NCBI RefSeq assembly: GCF_040610475.1
Contig: NZ_JBEXMJ010000010.1
Location: 124,001-188,000, forward strand
Source of the DNA: Actinopolymorpha sp. NPDC004070
GTDB taxonomy: Bacteria > Actinomycetota > Actinomycetes > Propionibacteriales > Actinopolymorphaceae
Direction of reading: 5' to 3'
Length of the DNA stretch: 64,000 bases
The notes beneath the pieces are model-generated. The model was not told the DNA's origin and searched no databases. It was given only the letters and a program-made list of their open reading frames with translations. A program made the position numbers and the translations under genes. This document shows positions 7,399 through 16,325 of this stretch, piece by piece. Position 1 is the stretch's first letter, and each line of letters begins with the position of its first letter.

Positions 7399-8895
7399 TC
7401 AGCCGGTCTGCTGACCGAGAGTGACGATCACCTTGTGTTCTTCGGAACCCCGTTCGTAGACTAGCTCGACCCGCTGACCGGGCACGTGGCTGCGGATCTG
7501 GACGATCAGGTCGTCGGCCCCGGTCACCCGGTGGCCGCTGATGACCTTCACCACGTCGCCCTTCTGCAGGCCCGCCCTGGCCGCCGCGCTGCCGGCCTGG
7601 ACCTCGCCGAGCCGGGCACCGGGGCCCTGGTGGTTGACGTCCACGACCGCGCCGACCACCGGATACACCGCATGGCCGGTCTTGATGATCTGGTCCGCGG
7701 TCCGACGGGCCTGGTCGATCGGGATGGAGAAGCCCAGGCCGATACTGCCCTGCTCCTGGTCGCCGCTGAACGGGCTGCGCTGGCTGATCGTCGCGATCGC
7801 GGAGTTGACGCCGATCACCTCCGCGCGCAGGTTGACCAGCGGCCCGCCGGAGTTGCCCGGGTTGATCGCCGCGTCGGTCTGCAGCGCGTTGATGAACGAC
7901 ATCTCGCTCTGCCCGCCGCCCGCGGTGACCGGGCGGTTGCGCGCGCTGACGATGCCGCTGGTGACCGTGCCGGCCAGGCCGAGCGGGGAACCCAGTGCGA
8001 CCACCGGCTCACCCACCCGCACCTTGTCGGAGTTGCCGAGCGCCACCGGCCGCAGGTTGCGGACGCCCTTGACCCGGATCACCGCGAGGTCGTACGCCGG
8101 GCTGCGGCCCACCACGCTCGCGGTCGCCTCCTGGCCGTCGTTGGTGGTGACCTTGATGCCGTTGCCGCCGGAGGCCGGGGCCACCACGTGGTTGTTGGTG
8201 AGGATGTAGCCGTCGCGGCGAAGGACGAACCCGGAGCCGGTGGCCCGCCCCTGCGCGGCGGTCACCGAGATCTGCACCACGCTGGGCAGCAAGGCCCTGG
8301 CCACGCTGGCGACGCTCTCCGGCTTGGGGAACGCCGACCCCTTCGCCCCCAGGTTGTCGTCCGGCGCCTGGGGGTCGCTGGTGATCAGCGCCGGGCCCCA
8401 GCGCAGCGTGGCGAGCACGCCCGCGGTGGCGCCGAGCGTGGCCGCCAGCAGGGCGAGAACGACGCCGACCACGATCAGGACGTTCCGCCGGGGCAGCCGT
8501 CCGTGACCGCCGTCGCGGCCCGCCGGGCCGGTGGGAGACGGCGCGAACGCGGGCTCGGCCCGATGTGCGCCGCTACCGGCGGCCGGGCGGGCCCACGGCG
8601 GCGGGGGCTCGAAGTCGGGGCGTTCGGTGGGGTAACCGGGCAACCGGGTGCTCCGCTGCGGCGGGACGCCGCGCGGCCCCGGCTGCTGCGGGGACGCGAG
8701 CCACGGCGAAGCCTGCGGCTGCGGCGAGGACTGTGGCGGGGAGGGAGCGTGCGCCTGCGGCGAGGGCTCCTGGGCGTGCGGCGAGGGCTGCTGGGCGCGC
8801 GGAGCCGACCATTGCGGCTGTTCGGACCGAGGCGCCTGGGGCTGGGCTCCCGGGGCGACTCGTCCGCCTTCGTACGCCTCGCTGCGCTCGGTCAT
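7399..8895 (-). CDS. htrA: HtrA/DegP-like membrane-anchored serine protease
   Basis: A 498-residue envelope quality-control protease. Residues 1-130 are a Pro/Gln/Ser-rich cytoplasmic region. One membrane helix follows (about 138-165, LIVVGVVLALLAATLG), then a trypsin-like domain with catalytic triad His236 (TNNHVV), Asp269 (YDLAVI) and Ser349 (GNSGGP), and a C-terminal PDZ domain (about 415-495). The MTERSEAYEG start was preferred over a longer frame because GGGAGGGG precedes it and the added upstream residues are composition-biased. It is in the sigE-rseA cluster; in mycobacteria HtrA acts in the same SigE envelope-stress circuit. Confidence 0.92.
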   Translation of the reverse strand: MTERSEAYEGGRVAPGAQPQAPRSEQPQWSAPRAQQPSPHAQEPSPQAHAPSPPQSSPQPQASPWLASPQQPGPRGVPPQRSTRLPGYPTERPDFEPPPPWARPAAGSGAHRAEPAFAPSPTGPAGRDGGHGRLPRRNVLIVVGVVLALLAATLGATAGVLATLRWGPALITSDPQAPDDNLGAKGSAFPKPESVASVARALLPSVVQISVTAAQGRATGSGFVLRRDGYILTNNHVVAPASGGNGIKVTTNDGQEATASVVGRSPAYDLAVIRVKGVRNLRPVALGNSDKVRVGEPVVALGSPLGLAGTVTSGIVSARNRPVTAGGGQSEMSFINALQTDAAINPGNSGGPLVNLRAEVIGVNSAIATISQRSPFSGDQEQGSIGLGFSIPIDQARRTADQIIKTGHAVYPVVGAVVDVNHQGPGARLGEVQAGSAAARAGLQKGDVVKVISGHRVTGADDLIVQIRSHVPGQRVELVYERGSEEHKVIVTLGQQTG

Positions 8896-8954
8896 CCCGG
8901 CCCCACCCCTCCCTCGTCGAACCCCGCGGGGCGCCCGGCGCGCCCCACACCTCG

Positions 8955-10154
8955 TCAGTCGAAGGGATTCAACCAGGACACCATCCTGGCGGCGCCCCGG
9001 TCCAGTCGTTGCGTCAGGCCGGGTCCTGTGGTGGTCACCCGGTCGCGGGGAAATGCCGCAACCACCGCATCCAGCCCCTGGGGCGTATCGCACACCGCCG
9101 TGTAAACCAGGCCGTTGCCGGCCCAGACGGCGTACGACGACAGGCCGTACTTCACGTACACGTCACCGGTGTCGGTGCTACGCCTGGTGAAACCGCGCAT
9201 ACCCGCCTCGTTCAGCGCGCCTCGCTGCTCGAACACCGAGGTGCTCACCAGGCCGTCCGTGTAGGACAGGTGGAGTCTCGCGCCGTCGTCGGACCGGCGT
9301 ACGTCACGCAGGGCCGGGCCGGAGCCCAGCCGGCGCTCGCAGCAGTTCCAGCCCTGGGCGGCCAGCCGGGGGTAGTCGGCCGCCGCCACGACCGGCCCGT
9401 CGTCGGCCGCGGGCCTCGGCGTCGCCCGCGCGGGCTGCCCACCGGACCCGGCCGAAGCGGGAGCCGAGCCGAGGTCCAGGTCGACGAACGCGTTGGCCCG
9501 GACCAGGGACCCGTCGTGGCCGTAGAGCTCCCGGCGTACCAGGACACCGGTCCGCCGGTCGAGCCAGAACCGCGCCGCGACGGCACCGTCGGCGCGCACA
9601 GCCTCCACCACGTCGGTCGTACGCCCCAGCGAGTGGCTCGGGGCCGCCAGCCGCAACTGGTAGGCGCCCGCGAGCAGATCCAGGCCCTCCACGTGGTCGC
9701 CGGAGGCCTCCGAGCCGTCCGTACGCGCGTTCGCGGACCTGTCCACGAAGGCGGTGGGGTTGTCGCCGCCCCGCCCGGCGAGGGTGGTCCCACGACCAGG
9801 GACGTTGGCGACGTCGACGAGCTCGGAACTGTCGGCAGCCCGGGACCAGACGGCCACGAACTGCGTTCCGCGGTAGGCGACGGTGTGTTCGGCCACCACC
9901 GCGCGGTGCAGCAGGCGCAGCGCCAGGGGGTCGTCCGGCGCGCTCGGCGATTCGGGCAGCACCGCCCGCGGATCCCGCGCACCGCGCGCTGTACCGGCGG
10001 CGGACCCGGCCGGCACCGCGGCCGCGAGCAGTACGCCGGCGAGGAGCGTCACCACCAGCAGGCGTACCGAGGCGGCAGACGGCGTGCGGAGGGTCCGGGC
10101 TCCCGGCCACGGAGGACGGATCGGCCGGATCGAACGGCTCGAACGGATCGGCAT
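8955..10154 (-). CDS. MucB/RseB-like sigma-E regulatory lipoprotein-fold protein
   Basis: A 399-residue exported protein. Its N-terminal basic stretch and hydrophobic segment (about 27-52, LLVVTLLAGVLLAAAVPAGSA) act as signal or anchor. The body resembles RseB/MucB: an N-terminal LolA-like beta half (YRGTQFVAVWSR... LDRRTGVLVRRELYG) and a C-terminal half (LSYTDGLVSTSVFEQRG... NGLVYTAVCDTP). RseB proteins bind the periplasmic side of anti-sigma factors and tune their release. It starts 4 bp after the rseA stop, so the two are cotranscribed. The M. tuberculosis locus lacks a gene in this position. Confidence 0.78.
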   Translation of the reverse strand: MPIRSSRSIRPIRPPWPGARTLRTPSAASVRLLVVTLLAGVLLAAAVPAGSAAGTARGARDPRAVLPESPSAPDDPLALRLLHRAVVAEHTVAYRGTQFVAVWSRAADSSELVDVANVPGRGTTLAGRGGDNPTAFVDRSANARTDGSEASGDHVEGLDLLAGAYQLRLAAPSHSLGRTTDVVEAVRADGAVAARFWLDRRTGVLVRRELYGHDGSLVRANAFVDLDLGSAPASAGSGGQPARATPRPAADDGPVVAAADYPRLAAQGWNCCERRLGSGPALRDVRRSDDGARLHLSYTDGLVSTSVFEQRGALNEAGMRGFTRRSTDTGDVYVKYGLSSYAVWAGNGLVYTAVCDTPQGLDAVVAAFPRDRVTTTGPGLTQRLDRGAARMVSWLNPFD

Positions 10155-10158
10155 GGCG

Positions 10159-10809
10159 TCACCGCCCGGCCGTTGGTGCCAGAAGCCCCCGATCGAAGGA
10201 AGCGGTCACGGCACCGGGATCGGACAACGGGACTTCGGCCGCGGAGCCGGCGTGGTCGACGGCGTACCGCTGCACCGGCGGCACCACGCTCACCGGCGGC
10301 TCCTTCGGCTGTCCCCCCGCGGCGAACGCCACCACGAACGTCATCGTCGCCATCGCCGCGGCCCCGGCGACGCCGACGGTCAGCCGGCGCCGGGACCGCC
10401 CGGCGGGGTGGCCGTCGCGGCGTGGCCGGCGGGTGCCGGGCTGGCCAGGTGGACGATGGGCGGCAGGCGGCCCGAGGCGCGGCGCGCGGACCGGAACCGG
10501 GACTCCGGTGTGGACCGGCGTACGGGCGGCGCCGCCCGTGGTCGCGCCCGCGCCGGAACCGAGGGACCGATGGGACGGGTCCTCCGCGAACGCCGGGGCC
10601 GGCTCGGCCAGCGCGAGCAACCCGGCCTGCAGGGACGCCGACGCTGCGGGCTCGGGCATCCCCGACAGCAGCGACTTGACCCGGCGTTCGGCCTCGACGG
10701 CGTCGCGGCACTCCGCGCAGTGGGCGAGATGGGCGAGCACCTGGTCACGGGCGTCGTGGTCGAGTTCCCCGTCGACCAGCGCGGACAGGACGGCGCGGTC
10801 GTGGGTCAC
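10159..10809 (-). CDS. rseA: Zinc-type anti-sigma factor RseA
   Basis: A 216-residue membrane-spanning anti-sigma factor. The N-terminal anti-sigma domain carries the HxxxCxxC zinc motif at His27, Cys31 and Cys34 (HLAHCAEC), typical of ZAS proteins that hold ECF sigma factors. A Pro/Arg-rich linker leads to a membrane helix (about 141-165, [18 protein letters not shown]) and an extracytoplasmic C-terminus. Its ATG overlaps the sigE stop by 4 bp (ATGA), which gives translational coupling and matched stoichiometry. Proteolysis or RseB-like control from the envelope side would release SigE. Confidence 0.9.
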   Translation of the reverse strand: MTHDRAVLSALVDGELDHDARDQVLAHLAHCAECRDAVEAERRVKSLLSGMPEPAASASLQAGLLALAEPAPAFAEDPSHRSLGSGAGATTGGAARTPVHTGVPVPVRAPRLGPPAAHRPPGQPGTRRPRRDGHPAGRSRRRLTVGVAGAAAMATMTFVVAFAAGGQPKEPPVSVVPPVQRYAVDHAGSAAEVPLSDPGAVTASFDRGLLAPTAGR

Positions 10810-11483
10810 CAGGAGGTCCTTTCGGCGGTGACCGTCCTTTCGGCGGTGTCGGCCGTGCCGGTGGACCCGGCGGTGGGGGTGACGTCGGTGACGCCGGAGA
10901 CAGTGGCGGCGGCAGGTGCATCCGGCTCGGGCCGGCGCGGCGGCATCCGGTGGGCCAACGCCTCCCGCAGCTGGGACCGGCCCCGGTGGATCCGGCTGCG
11001 GACGGTGCCCAGCTTGACGCCGAGCGTCGCCGCGATCTCCTCGTACGACAGACCCTCGATGTCACACAGGACCACAGCCGCCCGGAACTCCGGGGGAAGC
11101 GCCTCCAGTGCGGCCTGGATGTCGGCGTCGAGGTGCCGGTCGTCGTAGGCCTGGGCCGGGCTCGGCTCCGAGCCGGGCAGCCGCTCGGGCGCGTCGTCGG
11201 GCAGCGCGTCGAAGCGGATCCGCTGCCGACGGCGGGCCAGGTCGAGGAAGAGGTTGGTGGTGATGCGGTGCAGCCAGCCCTGGAAGGTGCCGGGCGTGTA
11301 GGTGGACAGCGATCGGAAGACCCGGACGAAGACCTCCTGGGTGAGGTCCTCGGCGTCGTGCCGGTTGCCTGTCAGCCGGTACGCGAGCCGGTAGACCCGC
11401 GAGGAGTGTGTGCGGACGATCTCGTCCCAGGACGGAGGCGTCCAGGTCTCTGCCGGCACCGTGCCCGCGAGATTGTCGGCCAT
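10806..11483 (-). CDS. sigE: ECF RNA polymerase sigma factor SigE
   Basis: A 225-residue ECF sigma factor. Region 2 is at about 20-90 ([33 protein letters not shown]) and region 4 at about 125-180 ([45 protein letters not shown]). The start [10 protein letters not shown] has GGAGG seven bases upstream; the longer upstream frame is rejected. In actinobacteria SigE drives the response to envelope stress, and the sigE-rseA-(rseB-like)-htrA-tatB order here supports that role. A Pro/Thr/Ala-rich tail after region 4 is expendable. Confidence 0.93.
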   Translation of the reverse strand: MADNLAGTVPAETWTPPSWDEIVRTHSSRVYRLAYRLTGNRHDAEDLTQEVFVRVFRSLSTYTPGTFQGWLHRITTNLFLDLARRRQRIRFDALPDDAPERLPGSEPSPAQAYDDRHLDADIQAALEALPPEFRAAVVLCDIEGLSYEEIAATLGVKLGTVRSRIHRGRSQLREALAHRMPPRRPEPDAPAAATVSGVTDVTPTAGSTGTADTAERTVTAERTSW

Positions 11484-11935
11484 CGGACCACCTCCGCCAA
11501 CTTCCACCGGCGCCGGGGCACTCCCGCCGCGGTATCGTCCTTCCGTCGGCCCGCACGAAGCAGGCGACGCCCCGCCGCAGGTCCGGCGGTGCTTTCCCAT
11601 TGTCCCTGCGGGTCGGCCAAAACGCCTCGGATCCACCCCTGGTCTTAGCCCCTTCTTAGCTTGGGGAACCTCAGGGTTTGTCCCTTACCAGGTCTCAGGG
11701 TGCGGGTCGGACGTGTCCGTCAGGTCACGCCGTCGTCACCGAACGCCACCCAAAGTGCCCGGCCGGGTCCGATCCGCGACCGGACCGCGACCGAACCACG
11801 ACCAGAACCGTCCTGACCAGGCGTTGCAGTCAGATTCCGGGCGGGAGGGGACTAGGCTTCCACCCGGACCGGATCTTTGCGAACGACGTGCCGCCCAGAC
11901 GTGCGCGCGCCACCAAGGAGGCAGTTATCTCCACG
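11484..11935. promoter_or_regulatory. Divergent promoter region between sigE and the O-methyltransferase
   Basis: A 450-bp divergent spacer. A relatively AT-rich patch around 11643-11700 (CTTCTTAGCTTGGGGAACC...) contains GGAAC at 11665-11669, which resembles a sigma-E-type -35, and two CTCAGGGT copies (11670-11677 and 11694-11701). No -10 at a normal distance could be fixed, so the promoters themselves are not called. Confidence 0.35.
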
Positions 11936-12562
11936 ATGAAGCCCGACACCTGGGCCTACGCCGAGGGTTTCGTCGCCGAGGACGACGTGCTCACGAAGGC
12001 CAGGGCGCGCGCCGCCGAGGTCGGGGCGAGTCCCATCGGACAAGGTGGCGGAGCGGCCCTGCGGTTTCTCACCTCCGTGCTCCGCGCCCGGACAGTCGTC
12101 GAGATCGGCACCGGCTGCGGTGTCTCCGGCATCTGGATGCTGCGCGGCATGCGTCCCGACGGCACTCTCACCAGCGTCGACGTCGAGGCCGAGCACCAGC
12201 GGCTGGCGCGGGAGTCGTTCCTGGACGCCGGCATCGCCTCCCAGCGCACCCGGCTGATCACCGGCCGCGCCCTGGACGTACTCCCCCGGCTCACCGACGG
12301 TGCCTACGACCTCGTCTTCTGCGACGGGGACAAGAACGAGTACGCCGAGTACTACGAGGAGGCCCTGCGCCTCCTGCGGCCCGGCGGCGTGGTGGCCATC
12401 GACAACACGCTGTGGCACGACCGGGTGGCCGATCCGGCGCAGCGTGACCCGGTGACGGTCACGATCCGCGAGCTCGGCAAGCGGATCCTCGACGACGAGC
12501 GGGTGGTCCCGGTGCTGCTGGCGGCCGGCGACGGGCTCCTCTGCGCCACCAAGCGCCCCTGA
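11936..12562 (+). CDS. SAM-dependent O-methyltransferase
   Basis: A 208-residue class I methyltransferase of the O-methyltransferase 3 family. The SAM-binding motif I is VVEIGTGCGVSGIWML (about 45-60), followed by TSVDVEAEH (motif II acid) and YDLVFCDGDKNEY, and the protein ends GDGLLCATKR. It resembles M. tuberculosis Rv1220c, which is also divergent from sigE. The ATG at 11936 begins MKPDTWAYAEGF; the nearest AAGGAGG is about 17 bases upstream, so the exact start is uncertain. Substrate unknown. Confidence 0.85.
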   Translation: MKPDTWAYAEGFVAEDDVLTKARARAAEVGASPIGQGGGAALRFLTSVLRARTVVEIGTGCGVSGIWMLRGMRPDGTLTSVDVEAEHQRLARESFLDAGIASQRTRLITGRALDVLPRLTDGAYDLVFCDGDKNEYAEYYEEALRLLRPGGVVAIDNTLWHDRVADPAQRDPVTVTIRELGKRILDDERVVPVLLAAGDGLLCATKRP

Positions 12563-12564
12563 CG

Positions 12565-12585
12565 GGTTCGCGGGCCCCGCGTACC
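12565..12585. terminator. Short terminator-like hairpin between the O-methyltransferase and glgC
   Basis: GGTTCGCGG / CCGCGTACC with a 3-base loop and one mismatch lies between two convergent genes. Confidence 0.35.
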
Positions 12586-12601
12586 GCCCGGCCCTGTTCG
12601 T

Positions 12602-13831
12602 CTAGTTGTCGGGGATCCGGCGGCCCTTGCCCACCACGGTGATGCCGCTGTCGGTCACGGTGAACCCGCGGGCCCGGTCGTGCTCGGGGTCGACGCCGAT
12701 CCGGGCGCCGTCCGGCACCACGATGTTCTTGTCCAGGATGGCGCGCCTGACCACAGCGCCCTCGCCCACGACCGTGCCGTTGAGGATCACCGCGCTGCTC
12801 ACCTCGGCTCCCCGCAGGATGCGGGTGCCCGGCGACAGCACGGACTGGTCCACCCGGGCGCCGGCGATGATCGAGCCCATCGACAGGATCGACTCGGTGG
12901 CCTGCCCGCCCTCGACCAGCTTGGCGCCGGGCAACTGCGGGAAGCTCGTGAAGATCGGCCACTCGGTGTTGTAGAGGTTGAAGATCGGCTCGACCGAGAC
13001 GAGGTCCATGTGGGCCTCGTGGTAGGAGTCGAGAGTTCCGACGTCGCGCCAGTAGCTGCGGTCGCGGTCGGTCGTACCCGGCACGTCGTTGTCGGCGAAG
13101 TCGTAGACCTGCGCCTCGCCCTTGTCGGTGAGCATCGGGATGATGCTCCCGCCCATGTCGTGGACCGAGCCCTCGTCGTCGGCGTCCATCCGCAGCGCGT
13201 CCAGCAGCACGTCGGTGGAGAAGACGTAGTTGCCCATCGACACGAACGTCTCGTCCGGGCTGTCCGGCAGGCCGGGCGGGTTCGCGGGCTTCTCCAGGAA
13301 CGCCCTGATCGACCGCCCGTCGGGGTGGGTCTCGATCACGCCGAACGCCGACGCCTGGTCGCGCGGCATCCGGATGCCGGCCACCGTGACGCCCGCGTCG
13401 CCGGCGATGTGGGCGTCGACCATCTGCTCGACGTCCATTCGGTAGACGTGGTCGGCGCCGAACACGACGACGTAGTCCGGCCGGTCGTCGTAGATGAGGT
13501 TCAGCGACTGGAAGATCGCGTCCGCGCTGCCTTGGTACCACCGCGGGCCGAGACGCTGCTGGGCCGGAACCGGCGTGACGTAGTTGCCGAGCAGGGTGGA
13601 CATCCGCCAGGTCAGGGACACGTGCCGGTCGAGCGAATGCGACTTGTACTGAGTGAGTACGCAAAGTCGGCGGATGCCGCCGTTCACGAGGTTGGAGAGG
13701 ACGAAGTCGATGAGCCGGTACGTGCCGCCGAAGGGCACGGCGGGTTTCGCGCGGTCAGCTGTCAAAGGCATGAGGCGCTTGCCCTCGCCGCCGGCCAACA
13801 CGATTCCGAGTACCCGCGGTTCCTTACCCAT
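12602..13831 (-). CDS. glgC: Glucose-1-phosphate adenylyltransferase
   Basis: A 409-residue ADP-glucose pyrophosphorylase. It makes ADP-glucose from Glc-1-P and ATP for glycogen/maltosyl synthesis. The N-terminal nucleotidyltransferase motif [16 protein letters not shown] (about 9-24) is followed by [15 protein letters not shown], the [11 protein letters not shown] loop and [11 protein letters not shown] left-handed beta-helix C-terminus has regulatory sites ([22 protein letters not shown]). Length and motifs are standard. It is divergent from the GNAT gene by 39 bp and lies about 1 kb from glgA. Confidence 0.96.
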   Translation of the reverse strand: MGKEPRVLGIVLAGGEGKRLMPLTADRAKPAVPFGGTYRLIDFVLSNLVNGGIRRLCVLTQYKSHSLDRHVSLTWRMSTLLGNYVTPVPAQQRLGPRWYQGSADAIFQSLNLIYDDRPDYVVVFGADHVYRMDVEQMVDAHIAGDAGVTVAGIRMPRDQASAFGVIETHPDGRSIRAFLEKPANPPGLPDSPDETFVSMGNYVFSTDVLLDALRMDADDEGSVHDMGGSIIPMLTDKGEAQVYDFADNDVPGTTDRDRSYWRDVGTLDSYHEAHMDLVSVEPIFNLYNTEWPIFTSFPQLPGAKLVEGGQATESILSMGSIIAGARVDQSVLSPGTRILRGAEVSSAVILNGTVVGEGAVVRRAILDKNIVVPDGARIGVDPEHDRARGFTVTDSGITVVGKGRRIPDN

Positions 13832-13870
13832 ACCGGCACCCTAGTCTCCGGCGATTACACACGCGTCACA

Positions 13871-14425
13871 ATGGGCGCCATGCCTGATCTGGTCACGCCG
13901 ACACCCACGGTGCGGGTCTCGTTCCTCCAAGCGATGCAGGAGTTCCTCGCGGAGGGGCGCGGCACGGTGGAGGACAACTCCATGATCGGACGGGAGTTCC
14001 GTGAGTACGCAGCGGTGTGGTCGACACCGGTCGGGTTCGCCGCGTACGTCGCGGACCTGCGTGCGGCGGGGCGGGAGGAGACGCCGCGGCCGAACGGCTT
14101 CGTACCCTCCACCACGCTGTGGTACGTCGACGGCGAGGAGTACCTCGGCCGGCTGGCGATCCGGCACCGGCTGACGCCGTTCCTGCTCGAGATCGGCGGC
14201 CACATCGGTTACGACGTACGCCCGAGCGCCCGGCGCCGCGGCCACGCGACCGCGATGCTGGCGGCGGCGCTGCCGACGAGCCGCGACCTCGGGATCGACC
14301 CGGTGCTGGTCACCTGCGACACCGACAACGAAGGGTCACGGAAGGTGATCGAGGCCAACGGCGGCGTGCTCGAGGACGAACGCAACGGCAAGTTGCGCTA
14401 CTGGGTGCCGACCTCGGGCTCCTGA
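13871..14425 (+). CDS. GNAT-family N-acetyltransferase
   Basis: A 184-residue GNAT protein. The acetyl-CoA loop appears as VRPSARRRGHATAMLAAAL (about 117-135), followed by VLVTCDTDNEGSRKVIEANGG, the usual beta4-alpha4 and N-x-x-S pattern. The N-terminal VRVSFLQAMQEFLAEGR resembles the YesJ/PA-type GNAT subgroup. Two in-frame ATGs (13871 and 13880) exist and neither has a Shine-Dalgarno sequence, so the message may be leaderless. It sits between glgC and glgA and its 3' end overlaps the convergent YjbR gene by 28 bp. Confidence 0.8.
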   Translation: MGAMPDLVTPTPTVRVSFLQAMQEFLAEGRGTVEDNSMIGREFREYAAVWSTPVGFAAYVADLRAAGREETPRPNGFVPSTTLWYVDGEEYLGRLAIRHRLTPFLLEIGGHIGYDVRPSARRRGHATAMLAAALPTSRDLGIDPVLVTCDTDNEGSRKVIEANGGVLEDERNGKLRYWVPTSGS

Positions 14426-14820
14426 GCCCCGGTCCGGCCGAGTTCGGCGACCAGCCTCTTGGGGGCGATCCGGCGGTAGGCGTCGGTGACGATCTCGGCC
14501 ACGCGATCCCAGTCGACGTCGACGTCGAGGTAGACCCCGAGCCAGCCGCGGTGCCCGACGTAGGGCGGCCGGAAGAAGCTGTCCGGCTCGGCCCCGACCA
14601 GCAGCTGCTGCACACCTTCCGGCGCCGCTGCCCAGAACCCGAGCCGGTCGTCGTGGTGGTGGTCGGCGTACATCACGAACGCCTTCTTGTCCCGCACGAA
14701 CCACGTCGGCTCGCCGTGACTGGGGCGTTCGGTGACCTCGGGCAGCGCGGTGCACAGCGCCCGCAGCCGCACAAGTGGGTCGTCCGGGTCGTCGCGCGAA
14801 CTGCCGTGATCCCGCGTCAT
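14398..14820 (-). CDS. MmcQ/YjbR family protein
   Basis: A 140-residue small DNA-binding-like fold (MmcQ/YjbR, DUF419). Characteristic patterns are LPEVTERPSHGEPTWFVRDKKAF, PYVGHRGWLGVYLD and the C-terminal VTDAYRRIAPKRLV. MTRDHGSS is taken as the start because earlier residues are biased and not conserved. Function unknown. It overlaps the GNAT gene tail-to-tail and is divergent from glgA. Confidence 0.8.
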   Translation of the reverse strand: MTRDHGSSRDDPDDPLVRLRALCTALPEVTERPSHGEPTWFVRDKKAFVMYADHHHDDRLGFWAAAPEGVQQLLVGAEPDSFFRPPYVGHRGWLGVYLDVDVDWDRVAEIVTDAYRRIAPKRLVAELGRTGAQEPEVGTQ

Positions 14821-14902
14821 CCGCCGATGATGCCACGGCCTGGGCCGGTCACCCGGGGGTCGAGGGCTTCGCCTGTCCGCACCCGGGCCGTAGAGTCCGG
14901 AC

Positions 14903-16060
14903 ATGCGAGTCGCGATGCTCACCCGAGAGTTTCCGCCCCAGGTCTACGGCGGCGCCGGCGTCCACGTCGACTACCTCAGCCGGGCCCTGCGCGCCCTGGT
15001 CGACCTCGACGTCCACTGCCTTGGTGTTCCCCGCGACGGCGCCGTCGCGCACAGCGAGGACGACCCGCGACTGGCCGCCGCCAACCCGGCCTTGCGGATC
15101 TTCGCGGCCAACCTGGAGATGGCGGCCGGGGTCGAGCGGGCGCAGGTGGTCCACTCGCACACGTGGTACGCCAACCTGGCCGGCCACCTCGCCAAGCTGC
15201 TGTACGGCGTACCGCACGTGGTCACCGCGCACTCCCTTGAGCCGCGCCGGCCGTGGAAGGAGGAGCAGCTCGGCGGCGGCTACCGGCTGTCGTCGTGGGC
15301 GGAGCGGACGGCGTACGAAAGCGCGGACGCGATCATCGCGGTCAGCGCCGCCATGCGGGCCGACGTCCTCGACTGCTATCCGGCGGTGGACCCCGAGCGC
15401 GTGCGGGTGATCCCGAACGGCATCGACACGGTGCAGTACGCCCCCGACCGGCGTACCGACGTGGTGGACCGGCTGGGGATCGACCCCGGCCGGCCGAGCG
15501 TCGCCTTCGTCGGGCGGATCACCCGGCAGAAGGGGGTGCCGCACCTGCTGCGCGCGGCCGCCGACTTCGACCCGAAGGCCCAGCTGGTGCTGCTCGCCGG
15601 TGCGCCGGACACCCCCGAGCTCGCCGCGGAGTCCGCGGCCGCCGTCGACCGGCTGCGGGCCGAGCGCGACGGAGTGGTGTGGGTGCAGGAGATGCTGCCG
15701 CGCGAGGATGTCATCCAGGTGCTCACGCACGCCACGGTGTTCTGCTGCCCGTCGATCTACGAACCGCAGGGCATCGTCAACCTGGAGGCGATGGCGTGTG
15801 AGACGGCCGTCGTCGCCAGCGCGGTCGGCGGCATCCCGGAGGTCGTCCAGGACGGCCGGACCGGACTGCTGGTCGACTACGACGAGGCCGATCCGGTCAC
15901 CTTCGAGCAAGGCCTGGCGGAGGCGGTCAACACGCTGGTCGCCGATCCGGGGCGGGCCGCGACGATGGGCCTGGCCGGACGGGCTCGGGCGGTCGAGGAG
16001 TACGGCTGGGACGCGCTGGCGCGGCGGACCGCCGACGTATACGCCGGGCTGATCGGCTGA
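14903..16060 (+). CDS. glgA: Actinobacterial glycogen synthase / maltosyltransferase (GT4)
   Basis: A 385-residue GT4 glycosyltransferase using ADP-glucose. The N-terminal acceptor domain begins MLTREFPPQVYGGAGVHV and contains VHSHTWYANLAG; the donor domain contains VGRITRQKGVPHLLRA and the E-x7-E motif PSIYEPQGIVNLEAMAC. This short actinobacterial type (about 390 residues) corresponds to M. tuberculosis Rv1212c (GlgM), which makes maltose-1-phosphate, so it may be a GlgM rather than a true glycogen synthase. glgC lies on the opposite strand, as in mycobacteria, but two unrelated genes sit between them. Confidence 0.92.
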   Translation: MRVAMLTREFPPQVYGGAGVHVDYLSRALRALVDLDVHCLGVPRDGAVAHSEDDPRLAAANPALRIFAANLEMAAGVERAQVVHSHTWYANLAGHLAKLLYGVPHVVTAHSLEPRRPWKEEQLGGGYRLSSWAERTAYESADAIIAVSAAMRADVLDCYPAVDPERVRVIPNGIDTVQYAPDRRTDVVDRLGIDPGRPSVAFVGRITRQKGVPHLLRAAADFDPKAQLVLLAGAPDTPELAAESAAAVDRLRAERDGVVWVQEMLPREDVIQVLTHATVFCCPSIYEPQGIVNLEAMACETAVVASAVGGIPEVVQDGRTGLLVDYDEADPVTFEQGLAEAVNTLVADPGRAATMGLAGRARAVEEYGWDALARRTADVYAGLIG

Positions 16061-16325
16061 GCCGGGAAGAGCTGGAGTCGGAAAAGCCGGAGCGAGCCCC
16101 GAACGGGTCTGGCCGGCGGAGGAGACCCGATGCCGCTCGCCGCCGGGTCGAGCGGCACCGGGCGTCTCCACTGGCGATCCGGGCCGACCTGTCGCGTACG
16201 GGGTGGGTGGTCCGTCCGCCGCGTCGGTGTCGTGTCCGGTCGCTCGCAGCCACATCTACCCCGCACCCGCGGGAGCCGAAACCACCGGATCCAAGACGGT
16301 GGAATTCGGTTCCCGCGAGCTGGGG

